From positions 1 to 64,000 of the forward strand of contig JADWOT020001725.1 of assembly GCA_036345935.2 (NCBI GenBank): a stretch of 64,000 bases of DNA, in the 5' to 3' direction. This stretch comes from Taenia hydatigena. Its lineage: Eukaryota; Platyhelminthes; Cestoda; Cyclophyllidea; Taeniidae. Position numbers and translations under genes: made by a program. Positions 1 to 11,962 of the stretch are shown piece after piece (the first letter of the stretch is position 1; each line of letters starts with the position of its first letter). The notes under the pieces are model-generated. The model worked only from the letters and a program-made list of their open reading frames with translations. It was not told the origin of the DNA and made no database searches.

Positions 1-1300
1 ACCACCGTATGGGTGAGCTGGAAATAAACATTTCCGGGATATCCACTGGCTGATAGACGTCTGCACCTTTAAAGTGTCCAATTGATGACTAGGTTGACGC
101 CTCCTGCTGGTACGAGTATCCAGCATTCTAGATGCCTCCTTTTACAATAAACTTTGTTTATCACCGCGCTTCGTTGTACGCAGGCACTAGCACTGGCCTG
201 TGCCATCCTTGATAAATGATGTCCATTTATTGTATAGCGTGACCTATCTCTTCCTGCTTCCCGTGACACCTCTGCATTTTGAATGCTCACGGGGACATAA
301 AACCGGCACCTCTGTTTAGACCTTTTTCCTTCTTATTTATCAAGGCTTTCCCAAATCCATGCTTGCTGTTTCCGTTTCGCAGGTTTAAGTATCGATGATG
401 TGTGTTTTGAATAAAGACGAGAGGTCCGTCATCCAAAGCGGGCTATAAGTGCAATTTGTTGGTGCAGAAAAAACACCTCTACCATTGTGAAGTTCATGAA
501 AACCACGCGCAAGAGGGAAATTGGGACACTTGAATGATCGCCTCTGTCCCCTGGCAGTACTTTGACGTTGAACAGCATAAATTCTCTAGATCCTGAATCT
601 CCACTGTTCCTGATACCTACATCTCCCTATCCAAGCTGTGATGATACCTCCACAGTGTTGTGTGTTCCTGTTCACTTCTATCATTGGCAAATTTAATCAT
701 GTTGCTCGTTTGTATTTGTTTCTTCGCAAATAATGGAACATGGGTGTTGGGTGATTTCGCGCAGATAATAAATTTGCTTGTTGGTCGACGTAGTAGAGGT
801 GTGTGAGGTGAGATGGTCCACTGTGATATGCCAGAAGAGTCTCCAGATTGTGGTGGGAGTGCAGCAGTCACATTGTGCTACGACCGAATCGTTAAACAAA
901 AATGATTATTTAATGCACCACTTTTGTGTTGAGAGGTGAGGGGATGCATATACTATGCGTAATGGTTTAAGCTGGGTTCTGATAAGTCAAAGTTGATTTG
1001 AATAATGAATTGTAATTACTAGGATGGACTGAGATGGCACGTTATCAAACAGCTACTGTGGTGGCGTCAATTAGAACAGTTTTTTACACAATCACGGGTA
1101 TTTTGGGCCAATGGGCTGCCCAAAACTTCACCTGTACCCACTTCCGTATGCCAAAGCAATTCGACGTAAGGGATTGCCACATCTTTGTTAAATAAGTTTT
1201 ATTGGATATAGGCACACGCGTGCGATTAATTATAGATTTTATTCTAACAATGTCTATGTGACTTAACCATTTTGTCCTGCATGTCTAATGTAGTATGTCA
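1..1300. other. Non-coding stretch, nothing recognised
   Basis: Frames on both strands are short and show no family motif. The largest, on the - strand at 617-899, overlap one another in different frames, as chance frames do. No RNA gene or clear repeat boundary was seen. It ends where the 1.3-kb interspersed repeat begins. Confidence 0.6.
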
Positions 1301-1309
1301 TGTATTGTT

Positions 1310-2650
1310 TAAGACCGAAAATAAATGCGCTTGAGGTTTATGATTTCAAAGGCACAGCTAAGCTGCAGATTGCGTATTTTGCTAAGTAACACAAATCTTT
1401 AAGCTGATCAAGTCGCTCATCAAATCGAGGTCATCAGCGGCAACTACTTTCCATCTCGTTGGTAAAATGGGTCCTTTGATACACTAAAACGTCATGATTT
1501 TGGCAGGATAGGGCCGTATATTTTGAAGGACTTATCTTACTCACCAGGAATCGCTTGGTAAAAATGAGCTTGCGAGGCATGAATTTCACTGGAACGTGTC
1601 ACGTCTGACTGGAGCATAATTTGCTAATCATTTGTCCTCTACTTAGCGATTCGGGGTTGGAATTCTGCCTTTGACGTCACTTTACACATAACTCAGGTAA
1701 GATTAAATTCAATTTTATGATTCCTTACCTTGCTTGTCGTGCAATTACCATGCATCGCTTTGCTTTTTATCCGAGACATTAGTCGTTAATGCGCAGTGAA
1801 ATCGCTCTATACAAATATCCGTGGCGCGCATATCTGTAAGCTACGTCAAAGTCTTAGTCAAGTTAAGTTATTTAATAGATTTAGAGTTGTAGCTGGAAGC
1901 CTTCAAACAAAACGAGAATGGGATTTATTTACGAAAGAGCTGCTCGCTGCATTCCACCGCCATCGGAGAGGTCAGAATGGTATTAGATTTGGACTGGTAG
2001 CCTAGATCAATGTGAGCATAAGGCGTAATTTGAGTAAAAATTGCCAAATTAGCCCAAATGCTCTGTACTCTAAGTATTCCTCAATTTGGTCTCAAAGTTA
2101 TTCCAATTAGGCTCCAGCCGTTATCTTGTTATGGTGCCAAAAACGTAGGTCTCATCTGAAGCTGTGACATTTGGTGCCATGCTGCTCTACCAAGAGTGTG
2201 CATTAACAAACACTCAGGGGGAGTGGATATTGCACTTCCGCATAATTGGTTCATCCCAATCTAACATTAATTAGGATTAGGCCTCAAATGTTAGTTTACT
2301 TGCGTTTCAGCGAGGTATAGTTCGATTATAAGACATTTAATGCTTAGGAATGAATGCACTTTAATGCGAATGATTTCAATACGTAAACTAGGCTAGCCTA
2401 AGTGCATAACTGAGATCCATTTTCTTAATTTTTCGCCTACAATTATTCAATTTTGTACTCAGCTGTTTCTTTCGTTGCTGGTAGCTGCGATGCTCCTCGA
2501 GTTATGCAGCAAAAATTTGAACCTAGACGACAGTTGAGTAGACTATTTTGGCGAAGGAAGCCGAAATAACCCAAGTATATAGAGCTGCGTTATAATCTGT
2601 TTATTTAGATCCAGATTTGATTAGATTCGGCAAAAATTGTAATTTCGCAG
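1310..2650 (+). repeat. Interspersed repeat family A, copy 1
   Basis: This stretch lines up by eye along nearly its whole length, in the same orientation, with 20,095-21,350. Shared landmarks include 'catcagcggcaacta' near 1,430 (copy 2: 'cttcagcggtaactg'), 'cttggtaaaaat' near 1,553, 'gcataatttgct' near 1,614 and 'attcaattttgt' near 2,445. Identity looks like roughly 70-75 percent with many small indels. The 3' end carries one unit of the 'attttggc..aagaaagc' motif that is tandemly repeated after copy 2. No long frame is preserved between the copies, so it looks like a non-autonomous or long-dead element. The termini are approximate. Confidence 0.75.
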
Positions 2651-2689
2651 CCTAAACCATTTAGGAGTTACTTGACGTCTTGGGAATGA

Positions 2690-2880
2690 ATGGAGAGGAG
2701 CTCTCTTGTCTAAGCCTCCTTTTCTCATTGCCACTCCAACGCATCTTCGGTGAGTGGCTCCTTTTACGCATGCTGTGCTCCATACACTCACACGTATTGC
2801 GCCTTGCCTAATGCCATACTGTTTGCACTCCTCGCATAAAACACACACGGAAAAGGGGAGTGAATAATTTCTACAATTTT
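2690..2880 (+). repeat. Repeat family B fragment, left arm of a small inverted repeat
   Basis: The block 'ccaacgcatcttcgg' (near 2,736) and 'actcacacgtattgcg' (near 2,786) recur in reverse complement near 3,215-3,290, forming an inverted repeat with arms of about 115 bp and a loop of about 380 bp. The same block, more diverged, occurs in direct orientation at 23.3-23.5 kb and 24.85-25.05 kb, so this is a fragment of a longer dispersed family. Confidence 0.7.
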
Positions 2881-3179
2881 AGCTTCTTACCTTATTTTCC
2901 CACCTTAGTGCCACCAGAACATCTCTCCTGAATTGATTTCTTACAATAACAGCTAAATCGAATCGACTTTTTTGTTCTGGGAACAATAAAATCTCTTTTG
3001 GTCGTTCGTAAGATGGATAGTTCTTTGGCCATTCTATCTCAACTCTACGCTTTGCAAACATTCTATCAGCCATCCACCAATTGACTCTACGTCATCTAAT
3101 TGCTTTTTCCTTCTTGTAACTCTATACCTCTGCTTAAATCAGACTAAAGTGAACACGGCACATGAAACTGGCGAAAATC

Positions 3180-3390
3180 ATATGCCATGTGTAGAAACTT
3201 TGCCTCCTGCAAGACGCAATACGTGTGAGTGAATAGAGTGCAGTAGGCGGCAAAAGAAACAATCTCCGAAGATGCGTTGGAGTAAGACATGAGAAAGGAG
3301 GCATAGACAAAAAAGTCTTTGCCTTTCCATGTATACTTTGATCCCTACTGTCTGCGAGAAAGAAAGAGAAGACCTCAACTTACATTACTG
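3180..3390 (-). repeat. Repeat family B fragment, right arm of a small inverted repeat
   Basis: The reverse complement carries the same ordered words as 2,690-2,880, including 'ccaacgcatcttcgg' and 'cactcacacgtattgcg', at an identity that looks above 80 percent. A frame of 66 codons is open on the - strand here, but its partner arm does not keep the same frame, so it is not treated as coding. Confidence 0.7.
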
Positions 3391-6300
3391 CAGGCCAAAT
3401 TAAAATGTTAAGGCGGACTTAAATTTTAGCGCATAAGACACCTGTGGGGACGAAGCATGCTTGATAAATGAGAACTTGGCGACTCGACCATAAATATTGA
3501 TATTGAGCCAACGAAGGAACATTCCTAATGCGTACTCCTACTTTTGTGCTTGGAATAATTAATGTTTTTCGTCAGGGGTCGGGTAACATGAATTTTTAGC
3601 TGAAGGAGATAGGGGATGATTAGGATAGAGGTGAAAGGAAGAGAAGTCGCTAATGTGGAAAGAGTAAGGGTGGACATGGACAGAAGAGGGTTGTAAATGG
3701 ACGCTGTGGGATGACTCCCTACATTACTCTAGTGTAGCCCTCTTTACTGCTTTCTATATTTCTACCATCTTTTTCTGAACTGATTCAATCGCTTACTCAT
3801 CTAGGGGCGTGTCTGAGTAAAATTTGAAGAATTCGTCCCAACGACACGTGAACTGCCTAGTCATAGCTTCCTCTTTATGTGATTATGCTGAATATTAAAT
3901 GAGAAAATATTAAAATGACGCATGCAAGTGAATTCCGGGAGCAGAAGGTAGCACTGGTAGAGGAAGGGGTGTTAGCACCAAAATTTACCCCTAATTTCTA
4001 TGATATCTATCTGCTTTCGCCCTTTTAATGCCTCTTGAAAAGAGGGATGACAGGATTATAGTAAAGAGGAGATGGAGAGGGTTGCGACGGAAGTAGAGGA
4101 TAAAAATAAGGCCGGAGACGAGAATGAAACGAGGCAGGAGAGAGGCACCGACAATTAACTGAATGGCAAGAATGGCAGAGAGGTAAAGCATTATTAATAA
4201 ATGTAGGCGTGCAACACGTAGAACAGCATTTCTGACAATTTGTCGTGTGGTAGACCAATTTGAACCTGACACGTGCGAATCGATTGCAACATGTGTCGTG
4301 CGGTGTCGCCCAGTGTCGCCTGGCGTAAACTTCAGACAGTACCACTAGTAGGTGGTATTGAGGGAACAGGCGTCACTTGCTTTTGTGCTTTCGCAACTTG
4401 ATTAAGTTATGTGCATCATATTGCATGCAAAGGAGGACGAAGAGAATGAGAAGAACCACCGATACCAATATGCTTTGACTTAAATGCGCTGCCTCGTTGT
4501 GACTGCTTGTCCTCTTGAGGAGACGCCTGCTACGCATTGGCAACTCGCTCCCTTGCGATTACTATGGCGTGAGCGAAGGCGAGTTCCTGCAGATTACTCC
4601 AATTTCACGCACCAGGGAGCACAATGGCGGTGAGCAAACCTCACCAACCTGGGCGAAGCAACATGATTCTTCGGCCGCAAGCGACGAAAGAATGATTGCG
4701 TGCGAGGCGAAAGCGAGAGTTTTACGGAGAGTAAGTAGAGGAAAGGATGGAAAAGGTCAACATAGGGATGTCTCCGCACGGTGCTGGGGCATTGAATTTC
4801 TTATTTTCTTTCTTCCTTCTTCTGCATGTTTGTAAAATTTCAACTTTGACTTACCTTCCTAGCCATGTATTAGAGTAGAGTATGCAGAAATCAATTTTGT
4901 GGAAAGAATGTAAGTTTCTGTTGAACGCCACACTCGAAGACGCTGCTCATAGTTCTACCTTGATAAGTGAAACACTCCAGGATATTAGTTGTGACGAAAA
5001 TATGGATGAGGAGAAGGAAGAAAAGATAAAGCGGGGGAGGAAAAGAAGCTAATGGCATAACTTATCCACAATTTGCATGCTTTTAATCTCTTCTGGTCTT
5101 GACGTAAAAACGGTGAGGTGTGCGGTTGGAGGTATCAGAGAGATTGAGAGGGAAGCAGTGGGGATGGAGGCTGAGAAGCAGACCAAGGGTGAGTAGCTAA
5201 CAAAGGGGTACTGAGGCACTGACGAAGAATCGGGTGGTGGAAAGGACGATAACTTGGGAAGCAAGATGAGTGGTAGAAGGCAAGAGAATGCCATATGATT
5301 TACTGTTTTTTTACTCGATCCGTGGTTTCTTGGAAGCGAATGTCATTTGGCTTTGTGCTTCTTCACTTCAGCTGACACGCTTGCATCATTGCGCGTGTAA
5401 CGGAGGCGGAAGACAGTGCAAAGGACTATTAATGCCTGCGTGCTTTGAAATGCTCCGCATTACCTAGATTGCCAAACCCTGATTTCTTTTCCACCATGGC
5501 GATCAGACAAGAGTGCGATGGAGACGCAACTTGGAAAGTAACATTCTCATGATGAACACACTGCTCATCAAGCTGTATTTCCCTATTTTTGGCAGCACAA
5601 GAGCCGGATGTTGGAGTGCTAAGGGTTCTCAGCAACAAATAACTGTGATGACGAAACAACAACTAACGCTTACATCAATTTGGAGAATTGTGAAGGCTTG
5701 CCAAATAAGTGTCACCTATGTGGAATAACGAAAAAAATATGCTTTCACATCTATCAGAATTACCTTTTCTTTGATTGTATGAACCATAAAGTTGCGCGAT
5801 GCATTTCCGATTATTTGCCAACTGAGTGACTGACTTGTGATGAGAAGCAGTTTTGCATTGCAGTGCTTGATGGTCAGACTCAAAAATCATCCACTCACTG
5901 CCTCGATAGTCTACACTTTCTTTTATTCCAATCGCGGACGAAGATGTTCCTTACAAGCCTCTTCAGAAGACCAAGCATTTGTTGCTGCAGTGCATCTAGT
6001 CGGTAACATTTGGAGAAATTATGAAAACCTGATGCATGGCAGCGCAAGACCTTCTCCTTATAAAAAAACCTTATTTCAGCCTTTGCGTTTGGATGTGATC
6101 TAGACACCGTGTTAGTTTTTTTCATCCTTAATCCTTCATATCCTTTTAAGCGATGTTCCTCATCACCTCATTTCGTGTGATGATAGCTTGGGTTGAAGCG
6201 GTATAAAGATCTGAGAACTGCAAGTTCGATGAAAATTATGGTAATGGATTTCGAGTTGCTTGCTTCCAGAGCACAAGCAATTTGGCAATGATATGTCTTC

Positions 6301-7890
6301 TTCAGGTATATTAGTGAACCTATGTAGATCATGTTTGCAGACTGTAGGGGATCACTAAGAATGAAACCATTCTAAGGTTCTAATTTGGGCATAGGGTGTG
6401 TAAACTGTTGCCTACTGGGATTGAAGAACACGTAATTTAGCATTTTGGACATTTGTAAAGTCTTCATGCATCACAGATTTGCATTTTGCCTTAGGCAACA
6501 AAATTCTACACAAAAAGATTTTTGGTTCTATTTGCATTGGAAATGATTATCTCCTGTCCTACTTCGATTGTGCTTTAATAAAAGGCTATTTATCGAATTG
6601 GACCACTTGCTAATCGGCTACCCATTGTGCTTACACTGACCTCTACGTAAAGCGAAGTAGAATAGCCTTTTACTTTATATCTTTGTGGCACGAATATTTT
6701 TAACTGGATTTACACATTTGGACGAGGTCTCAAGTCATAAGGCAATGATTGGTCAAACTCCACCAGACCGTTAATTGCACAACCATGCCGATTTCTTCCG
6801 CGTCCAATCAGCGCAACGCAACGAGCGCATGCTTGGCTCATTTAAGCCAATCGCCTTCGAAGCTGTAGCGGACAATAACGCAGCATTGTGTTTTGGGGCA
6901 TCTTTAGATTTTGTAGAACCCTTGCCTCACAATTATCGCAAGCGTGTGCATTTGCAAAGTTCTCCACAATCAACTCGTATTATGAAAATCGCCATTTGAT
7001 AAGGCTCTTTTGCACTATAAGATGACTCGACTGATTCTGCTAAGTGATTTTACTGAATAGAAATGTAGAGCCTTCTATTTCCTCTTAACAGTGCCACAAG
7101 TTATCAAATTATGCAACTTTAGAATCGTAAATTTGGAAATTCAGTGTAAACAGAATCTGCACTGCTTACGAGGTGTGCCAACAATCATCTTAACTTGGCT
7201 ATGTGCGCACGTGTCTGCTTGATGCTATTGAGGTCACCAGCCAGACAGGAGACAAATGGTAGACTTCTGAGAGGGCGGCATGATATATAACTCCAAAGGG
7301 TGCGCGAAGGTATGGCCATTCTGTAGTTGTCCAGTGGTTATTTCGCGAGGACCACCTGCGAAGGAATCTGCATGGAGCCTAATCCTATTCAAAAGGGGTG
7401 AGGAAGGGAACACAGGCACGTAAGCGAAAACACCATTGTCCAGGATGTTTTAAGATCAGCAATCAAGTGCAACTTTTGAAAAGTTGGGAAGAAGAGCATT
7501 TCGCGTTCGCAGGCATCTGAAGCACCGATCTTTAAGTGAGGCGTGCTAGCCGTGATCATGTCAACATTTAGACTCATCGAATTCCGCTTTACTGAAAGGG
7601 TTCTGGAGGCGTCTTTGAACGGAAGACACCTTGCAGATGTTGACAAAACTATTGGTTAAACAAATCTATTCCTTGGCGGGAAAATTAGCCAAATATTTCG
7701 GATCAGACCGCTCACTGACGCTTTAGTTAGAGGGATTGAGATATCCACCATCGTGTATGACAGAAGAATTAAATCTTGGGTTATCTCATCGCAGACATTA
7801 GGGCATGAATAAGCACTTGACACAAATAACTGCAATGACAGCATCTACTTACATGCAGATGCACATGTTCTTATTTCACTCGTTTTGTAC
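3391..7890. other. Non-coding stretch with purine-rich + strand blocks
   Basis: No domain, exon chain or RNA gene was recognised. The + strand is purine-rich between about 3.6 and 5.3 kb, which keeps stop codons rare on the - strand; this explains the overlapping frames at 3,991-4,345, 4,594-4,779 and 5,049-5,294. The overlapping frames at 5.4-6.1 kb on both strands also look like chance. Confidence 0.55.
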
Positions 7891-7919
7891 AGATGCGTCA
7901 ATGCGGGATGCCCATTTGT

Positions 7920-9236
7920 TCCCAGAGGAGAGACAAAATCGCATGCCTAACAATTAGCCGTATCAGCTTTGTCACCAATCGTGCAATACCTTCTACCTCA
8001 CAAAAGGCGGAAGAGACGGTCCCTGCCCTGGCTAAATCTCCAGTACTTTCAAGATCCACTTCCCCTTATGCAAGCGCTACAGAACAACCACGAGGGCAAA
8101 CGAACTCAGCTAAATCCTTCGCCACTAAAACGGCTGAAAATTGATGAGGTTGCTTCAAATAAATAGGATAGCTTAGGGACAACGCCTGTACATTCCACAC
8201 GCATTCCGAAATCGATCAGCTCTCAAAAGCCTGTACTACAACAGACATCCTGCATCGACTTGTCTTCGTCTCCAAAGCAAAGTGGAAACTCAGGCAAACC
8301 TCAAACTACCACTACGATGTACAAACTTCCCAACGCCAAACCCACTCCTATTTGACACCTCATCAGAGCTAAGTCAGCAGCTGCTACAGCCACAGGTGCA
8401 GCCACCGTTCTCACCGCCAAGCACGTGCCAACAACTTCCGGCAAACTTCTCCTCAATTATAAAACACTTCCGTTTCAGCAACTTGCTGACGTCGTATCTA
8501 TGCCTGATTCAGCAAGCTTCTTTACACTGCCAACCGCAGAACAACTTCAGGTACGCCAGACAGTATTTGGGGCACAAAGACAAGGCAGACGCAGGGTTCT
8601 CTTTACTCCGCACCGAATTGACGAGATGATGAAATACTTTAGCAAGAAAAACTACAATATGCATGAACGCAAAGAACTGGCGCGTCGCATCAACTTGACA
8701 GGGACTCAGGCTGGTGAAGCATTAAAGTGTTAAAGGAACATCTTTAATAGACAGCTATTAGTGTGTAGTGACCGATTGTCTGCGATTGAGTAGTCAAAAA
8801 TGGTCACACTTTTAACTCTTCTGTTAGGTGAAGATGTGATTCCAGAATCAGCGCTACAAAACAAGGAGGGACGGTGAGAAATTTCTAGCAATGAGACGCC
8901 TGTAGCACAGCCAAAGGTTCTTGCCATGGAGAGAAGCGCCCCATCAACCGACTCGTGGGACAGCGGCCTCAGTGAAGGATTTGGAATTGCTGAAAGCTCC
9001 CAATCACAACACGAGCCCAACAAACACCATCACCATTGGTGCAGGTCCCTTCAGGGTAAGGTGGTGATATGCTGTCGAGGCACAGGCAGCAATCTTCGGC
9101 ACTCAGGGAGTCGCTCGATAGTAGACTTGGTGCTGAAACAGACCAGAAGCAGGACATTGAAGGCGAAGATATCAAGAAACTAGTAGAACTGATAAAGCAA
9201 GTTATCGGCTTCCTCTGTGAAGCATCTACGGACTGA
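7920..9236 (+). pseudogene. NK2-class homeobox gene, decayed copy
   Basis: A homeodomain is encoded at about 8,590-8,709 and, after a 118-bp intron, from 8,828. Visible landmarks are RRRVLFTP (positions 3-10), F20, Y25, the LTGTQ turn at 40-44, and a third helix reading FQNQRYKTRR after position 48. Tyr54 is the hallmark of NK2-class homeodomains. The intron sits between Gln44 and Val45, a common homeodomain intron site. Damage is multiple. The codon for the invariant Trp48 is TGA (8,837-8,839). The donor reads CAG|GCTGGT (GC, not GT). The loop after Tyr25 is one codon short compared with the inverted paralogue. A one-base loss near 8,880 shifts the downstream frame. The N-terminal frame upstream has TAG at 8,164 and TGA at 8,353. 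Beyond the shift, a frame with LRESLDSRLG and a basic-acidic tail runs to TGA at 9,234-9,236. Whether every lesion is real or some are assembly errors cannot be told here. Family assignment is firm; the exact NK2 subfamily is not. Confidence 0.85.
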
Positions 9237-9348
9237 CCTTTGCTGTCTTTCACTCAGTAGCTATGATGGTGTTTTGCTCTTCCAACTATTTTGTGGTCCT
9301 CATAGCGTGTTTTGATGGCAACTACTTTGGGTGCCCTAATTCTTTAAA

Positions 9349-9362
9349 AATAAATAAATAAA
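9349..9362 (+). promoter_or_regulatory. Overlapping polyadenylation signals
   Basis: Three overlapping AATAAA hexamers begin at 9,349, 9,353 and 9,357. They lie about 115 bp after the last stop of the + strand homeobox copy, where a 3' end would be expected. Their survival suggests the locus was once a normal transcribed gene. Confidence 0.5.
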
Positions 9363-11356
9363 CTGATGTCTTTTAAAGATATATCGTGGGGGCTATGCGC
9401 GGAGTTGGGAGTCGCTAAAATGATTTGTTTTGGAGGCGAGAGTCCACACGGGTCCACGTATCATATGTGTGAGGGATTACAACGCTTAACCTGCCGAGGC
9501 AGTCGGCGGTAATGTCTATCAGGGTTAGGTCCTTGTTCCATGACACTTTCGAGGCCCACAAATCAGATCACTTCCCGAAATCCCCCTTTGCATGGACGAA
9601 ATAGCATGATTGGTACCCGGAATTCAACACCTCATCACCTTAGCATGGTTCCATTAGTATCCATCTGATTACTGATGGCTTACAAATGGCTACAATTTCT
9701 TCCTTTTGGCAATTGTCCTCTGAATCACGTCTTCGTTGAGACCTATTCTTCTGCAAAGCCGGGGTAAACGCACAGGCATGCAGACGCATCCCTCGGATCA
9801 TTGCACAACCACGTCAACGGTCCCACCAATCAACACATGGGGCGGATAGTCTGAAAGCATGCTCGAAACAGTCGCGATAAGCACAAGCAAAGGATACACT
9901 TTTGACAGACCTCTTCACATGTGGATTGCCTTGCATTCAAAAGAGCGATTTCTAAATACACTGCATAAGAGCGATGATGGAATGCGTTGTGTAGCATGGC
10001 GGTAAATACACCTTTTCCCTCATTCGGAATATCAGCTATTTAGTCTGCCCCAATAGCTCCAATGCGACCTCACCGATTTAGAAAGAAACGGAGCCACCTA
10101 CCCCCTTTTTTATATCCCATACACACAAGATAGTATTCCATTCAATAGTAATGGCTGCAGTGCTTAGTTTTGACAAGCTCAATAAACTGTATCAGGCCCT
10201 AGCTATTTAGTTAACATCACGTTTATTCCCTGGAATTTGCTTACTTTGTGGCTAATAAATTGCCCTTGGGTCTAACTAACCTGCTTCGCAGTGCCGATCG
10301 CGAACACACGGAGGCAAAGTGACCGGTGAAAAGCACAGTTGTGCAATCCACTTTCCTCTTTGCACCAGCAGTGTGCTTTTGTGGTCGAGATGGGAAGTTG
10401 TATTCGCTTCAACATCACAACGGTACATTCGTTTTCTCAAATGTTTGTCAGAATTTTCTAATTACCACTAACTTATGTTTTGTGTAAATATCTAACTTGC
10501 AACACATGTGAGAAGAGGTGAATTTTTGTCATCCACTTTCATTGTCAGTACAAATTGACGTCACAAGGCATTCCGTAAATGGCCACATGAAAAGAGTCTA
10601 CAGAGAGGTGCTTGCCTTACAGATGGTAGGGCATGACATTAGTAAGTGAAGTGGAAAAATCCTGCTAGATAGACCTGCTGTCAACTAAATAGCTAGGGCA
10701 TGCCAAAGCTATCCGAGCATGTCAACGTTGGGCGCTGCAACATCAGCATCATGTCTGCAAACTATGCGTAAAATATTCCAATTGAACTAGCCCAATGCCG
10801 AACTCTTAGCTATGAATGCTTTGTTTAGAGTAGTAACATCAGAATAAACCAACCGTCTTCACGTTTATTGTTCTTGCACTTAATGCAAAAAGAAGCCTCC
10901 ATTAACTGCGTGGGATTACGACAAACCTTCTCAAACGATGACAACTTTCGCGATCCATGCGGATGATTCACGTCTGTAAGTCGGCATTGTAAGTTGTAAG
11001 ATTTGCAACTTGACTTGTTTGATGTGGATGATGCCGCAGGACCTAACAATAACGAAGTAGCATAAACGTGTTAACATTATAAATCGCAGCAACGTGCGAC
11101 TACTACAAATCGTCCCCTCCCTTCCCCCTCCTACTCCTACACGTTTGCAGACTTAAGGTTCTCCTGAGCCCATAATCCCACAATGCAGTATCCCTATAAA
11201 TCAGTCTCATTCTATGAAGTTGTTAATATTGCATGATCGAATGGATCACCTGGACCATGCTGCGTAAATTCGCATCGTGGCACAAAGAAGGTTGTTGAAG
11301 AATCTTCGTGTGCGTAGGTAGCATTCCTAATTACCAAGCTCTCCCGCGCGGTCATA
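9363..11356. other. Spacer between the two inverted homeobox copies
   Basis: No coding or RNA feature was recognised. Short frames occur on the - strand (10,825-11,049) without motifs. This is the centre of the inverted homeobox arrangement; no long self-complementarity was noticed in it by eye. Confidence 0.5.
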
Positions 11357-11962
11357 TCACACACGGTGATGGTCGCATTTGAAACTCATCCACGACGACG
11401 GGTCAACATCGGAGGTACCATGAGTAGATATGGGCCGTTGACAGAGAATTCTCTCCGAGTCACGAACGTTTGGCTGTGTTACAGGCATTGCAGTGCTAGA
11501 AATTTTCCCACCGACCCTCTTTGTTTTGTCGCGTTGATTCTGGAACCACATCTGAACCTAACAGAAAAGTCAAAGTATGACGAGTTTCAACAATTCAATC
11601 GTTGACAATCAATCAGAACATTCGATTAGCAGTCCACCAAACAAGCTCATGTAACACCTTAAAGCCTAACCAACCTGAGTTTCCGTCAAGTTGATGCGAC
11701 ATGCCAGTTCTTCGTGTTCATTCATATTGAGGTAGTCTTTCTTTTTAAAGCATTTCATCGTTTCACCAATTCGGAATGGGGTAAAGAGAACCCTGCGTCT
11801 GTGTGAATAAACAAGAACAGAGGTGGTAAATAAATAATCCGAGAATTTCAGTACCTTGCAAAGAAATCCTCTCAAAACAACACCCATGGCAGGTAGAGGG
11901 AAAGGCGGAGACAAGACACTACTTGCGACGGCTGTCATATCCAGATTCGCACCACTGCCCAT
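11357..11962 (-). CDS. Divergent NK2-like homeobox gene, two exons, apparently intact
   Basis: Exon 1 (11,962-11,675) starts at an ATG and encodes RRRVLFTPFRIGETMKCF, with F8, F20, Y25, L26, L34, L40 and the TETQ turn in homeodomain register. A 117-bp intron (donor CAG|GTTGGT, acceptor 'ttttctgttag') leads to exon 2 (11,557-11,357), which opens VQMWFQNQRDKTKR and ends at TGA. The join falls between Gln44 and Val45, as in the + strand copy. The predicted product is about 162 residues with the homeodomain in its middle and a short tail. Trp48, Phe49, Asn51 and Arg53 are kept, so DNA binding is plausible. Two positions are odd: core residue 16 is Thr where Leu is usual, and residue 54 is Asp where NK2 proteins have Tyr. 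The first part of exon 1 is not recognisably similar to the + copy, so the true 5' end may differ; an acceptor-like 'tattcacacag' just before the homeodomain (11,810-11,799) would allow a different upstream exon. It is likely a DNA-binding regulator or a recently dying duplicate. Confidence 0.75.
11558..11674 (-). other. Intron in the homeodomain between Gln44 and Val45
   Basis: GTTGGT...TTAG borders are visible on the - strand and joining them gives an uninterrupted TQ-VQMWFQN reading. The matching intron in the + strand copy (8,710-8,827) is 118 bp with a near-identical acceptor ('taactcttctgttag'), evidence that the two copies arose by duplication of DNA rather than by retrocopying. Confidence 0.75.

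Noticed and set aside
8837..8839. A reassigned genetic code in which TGA is read as an amino acid
   Set aside because: TAG and TAA also interrupt the same relics, frameshifts are present, and the apparently intact homeobox copy ends with TGA.
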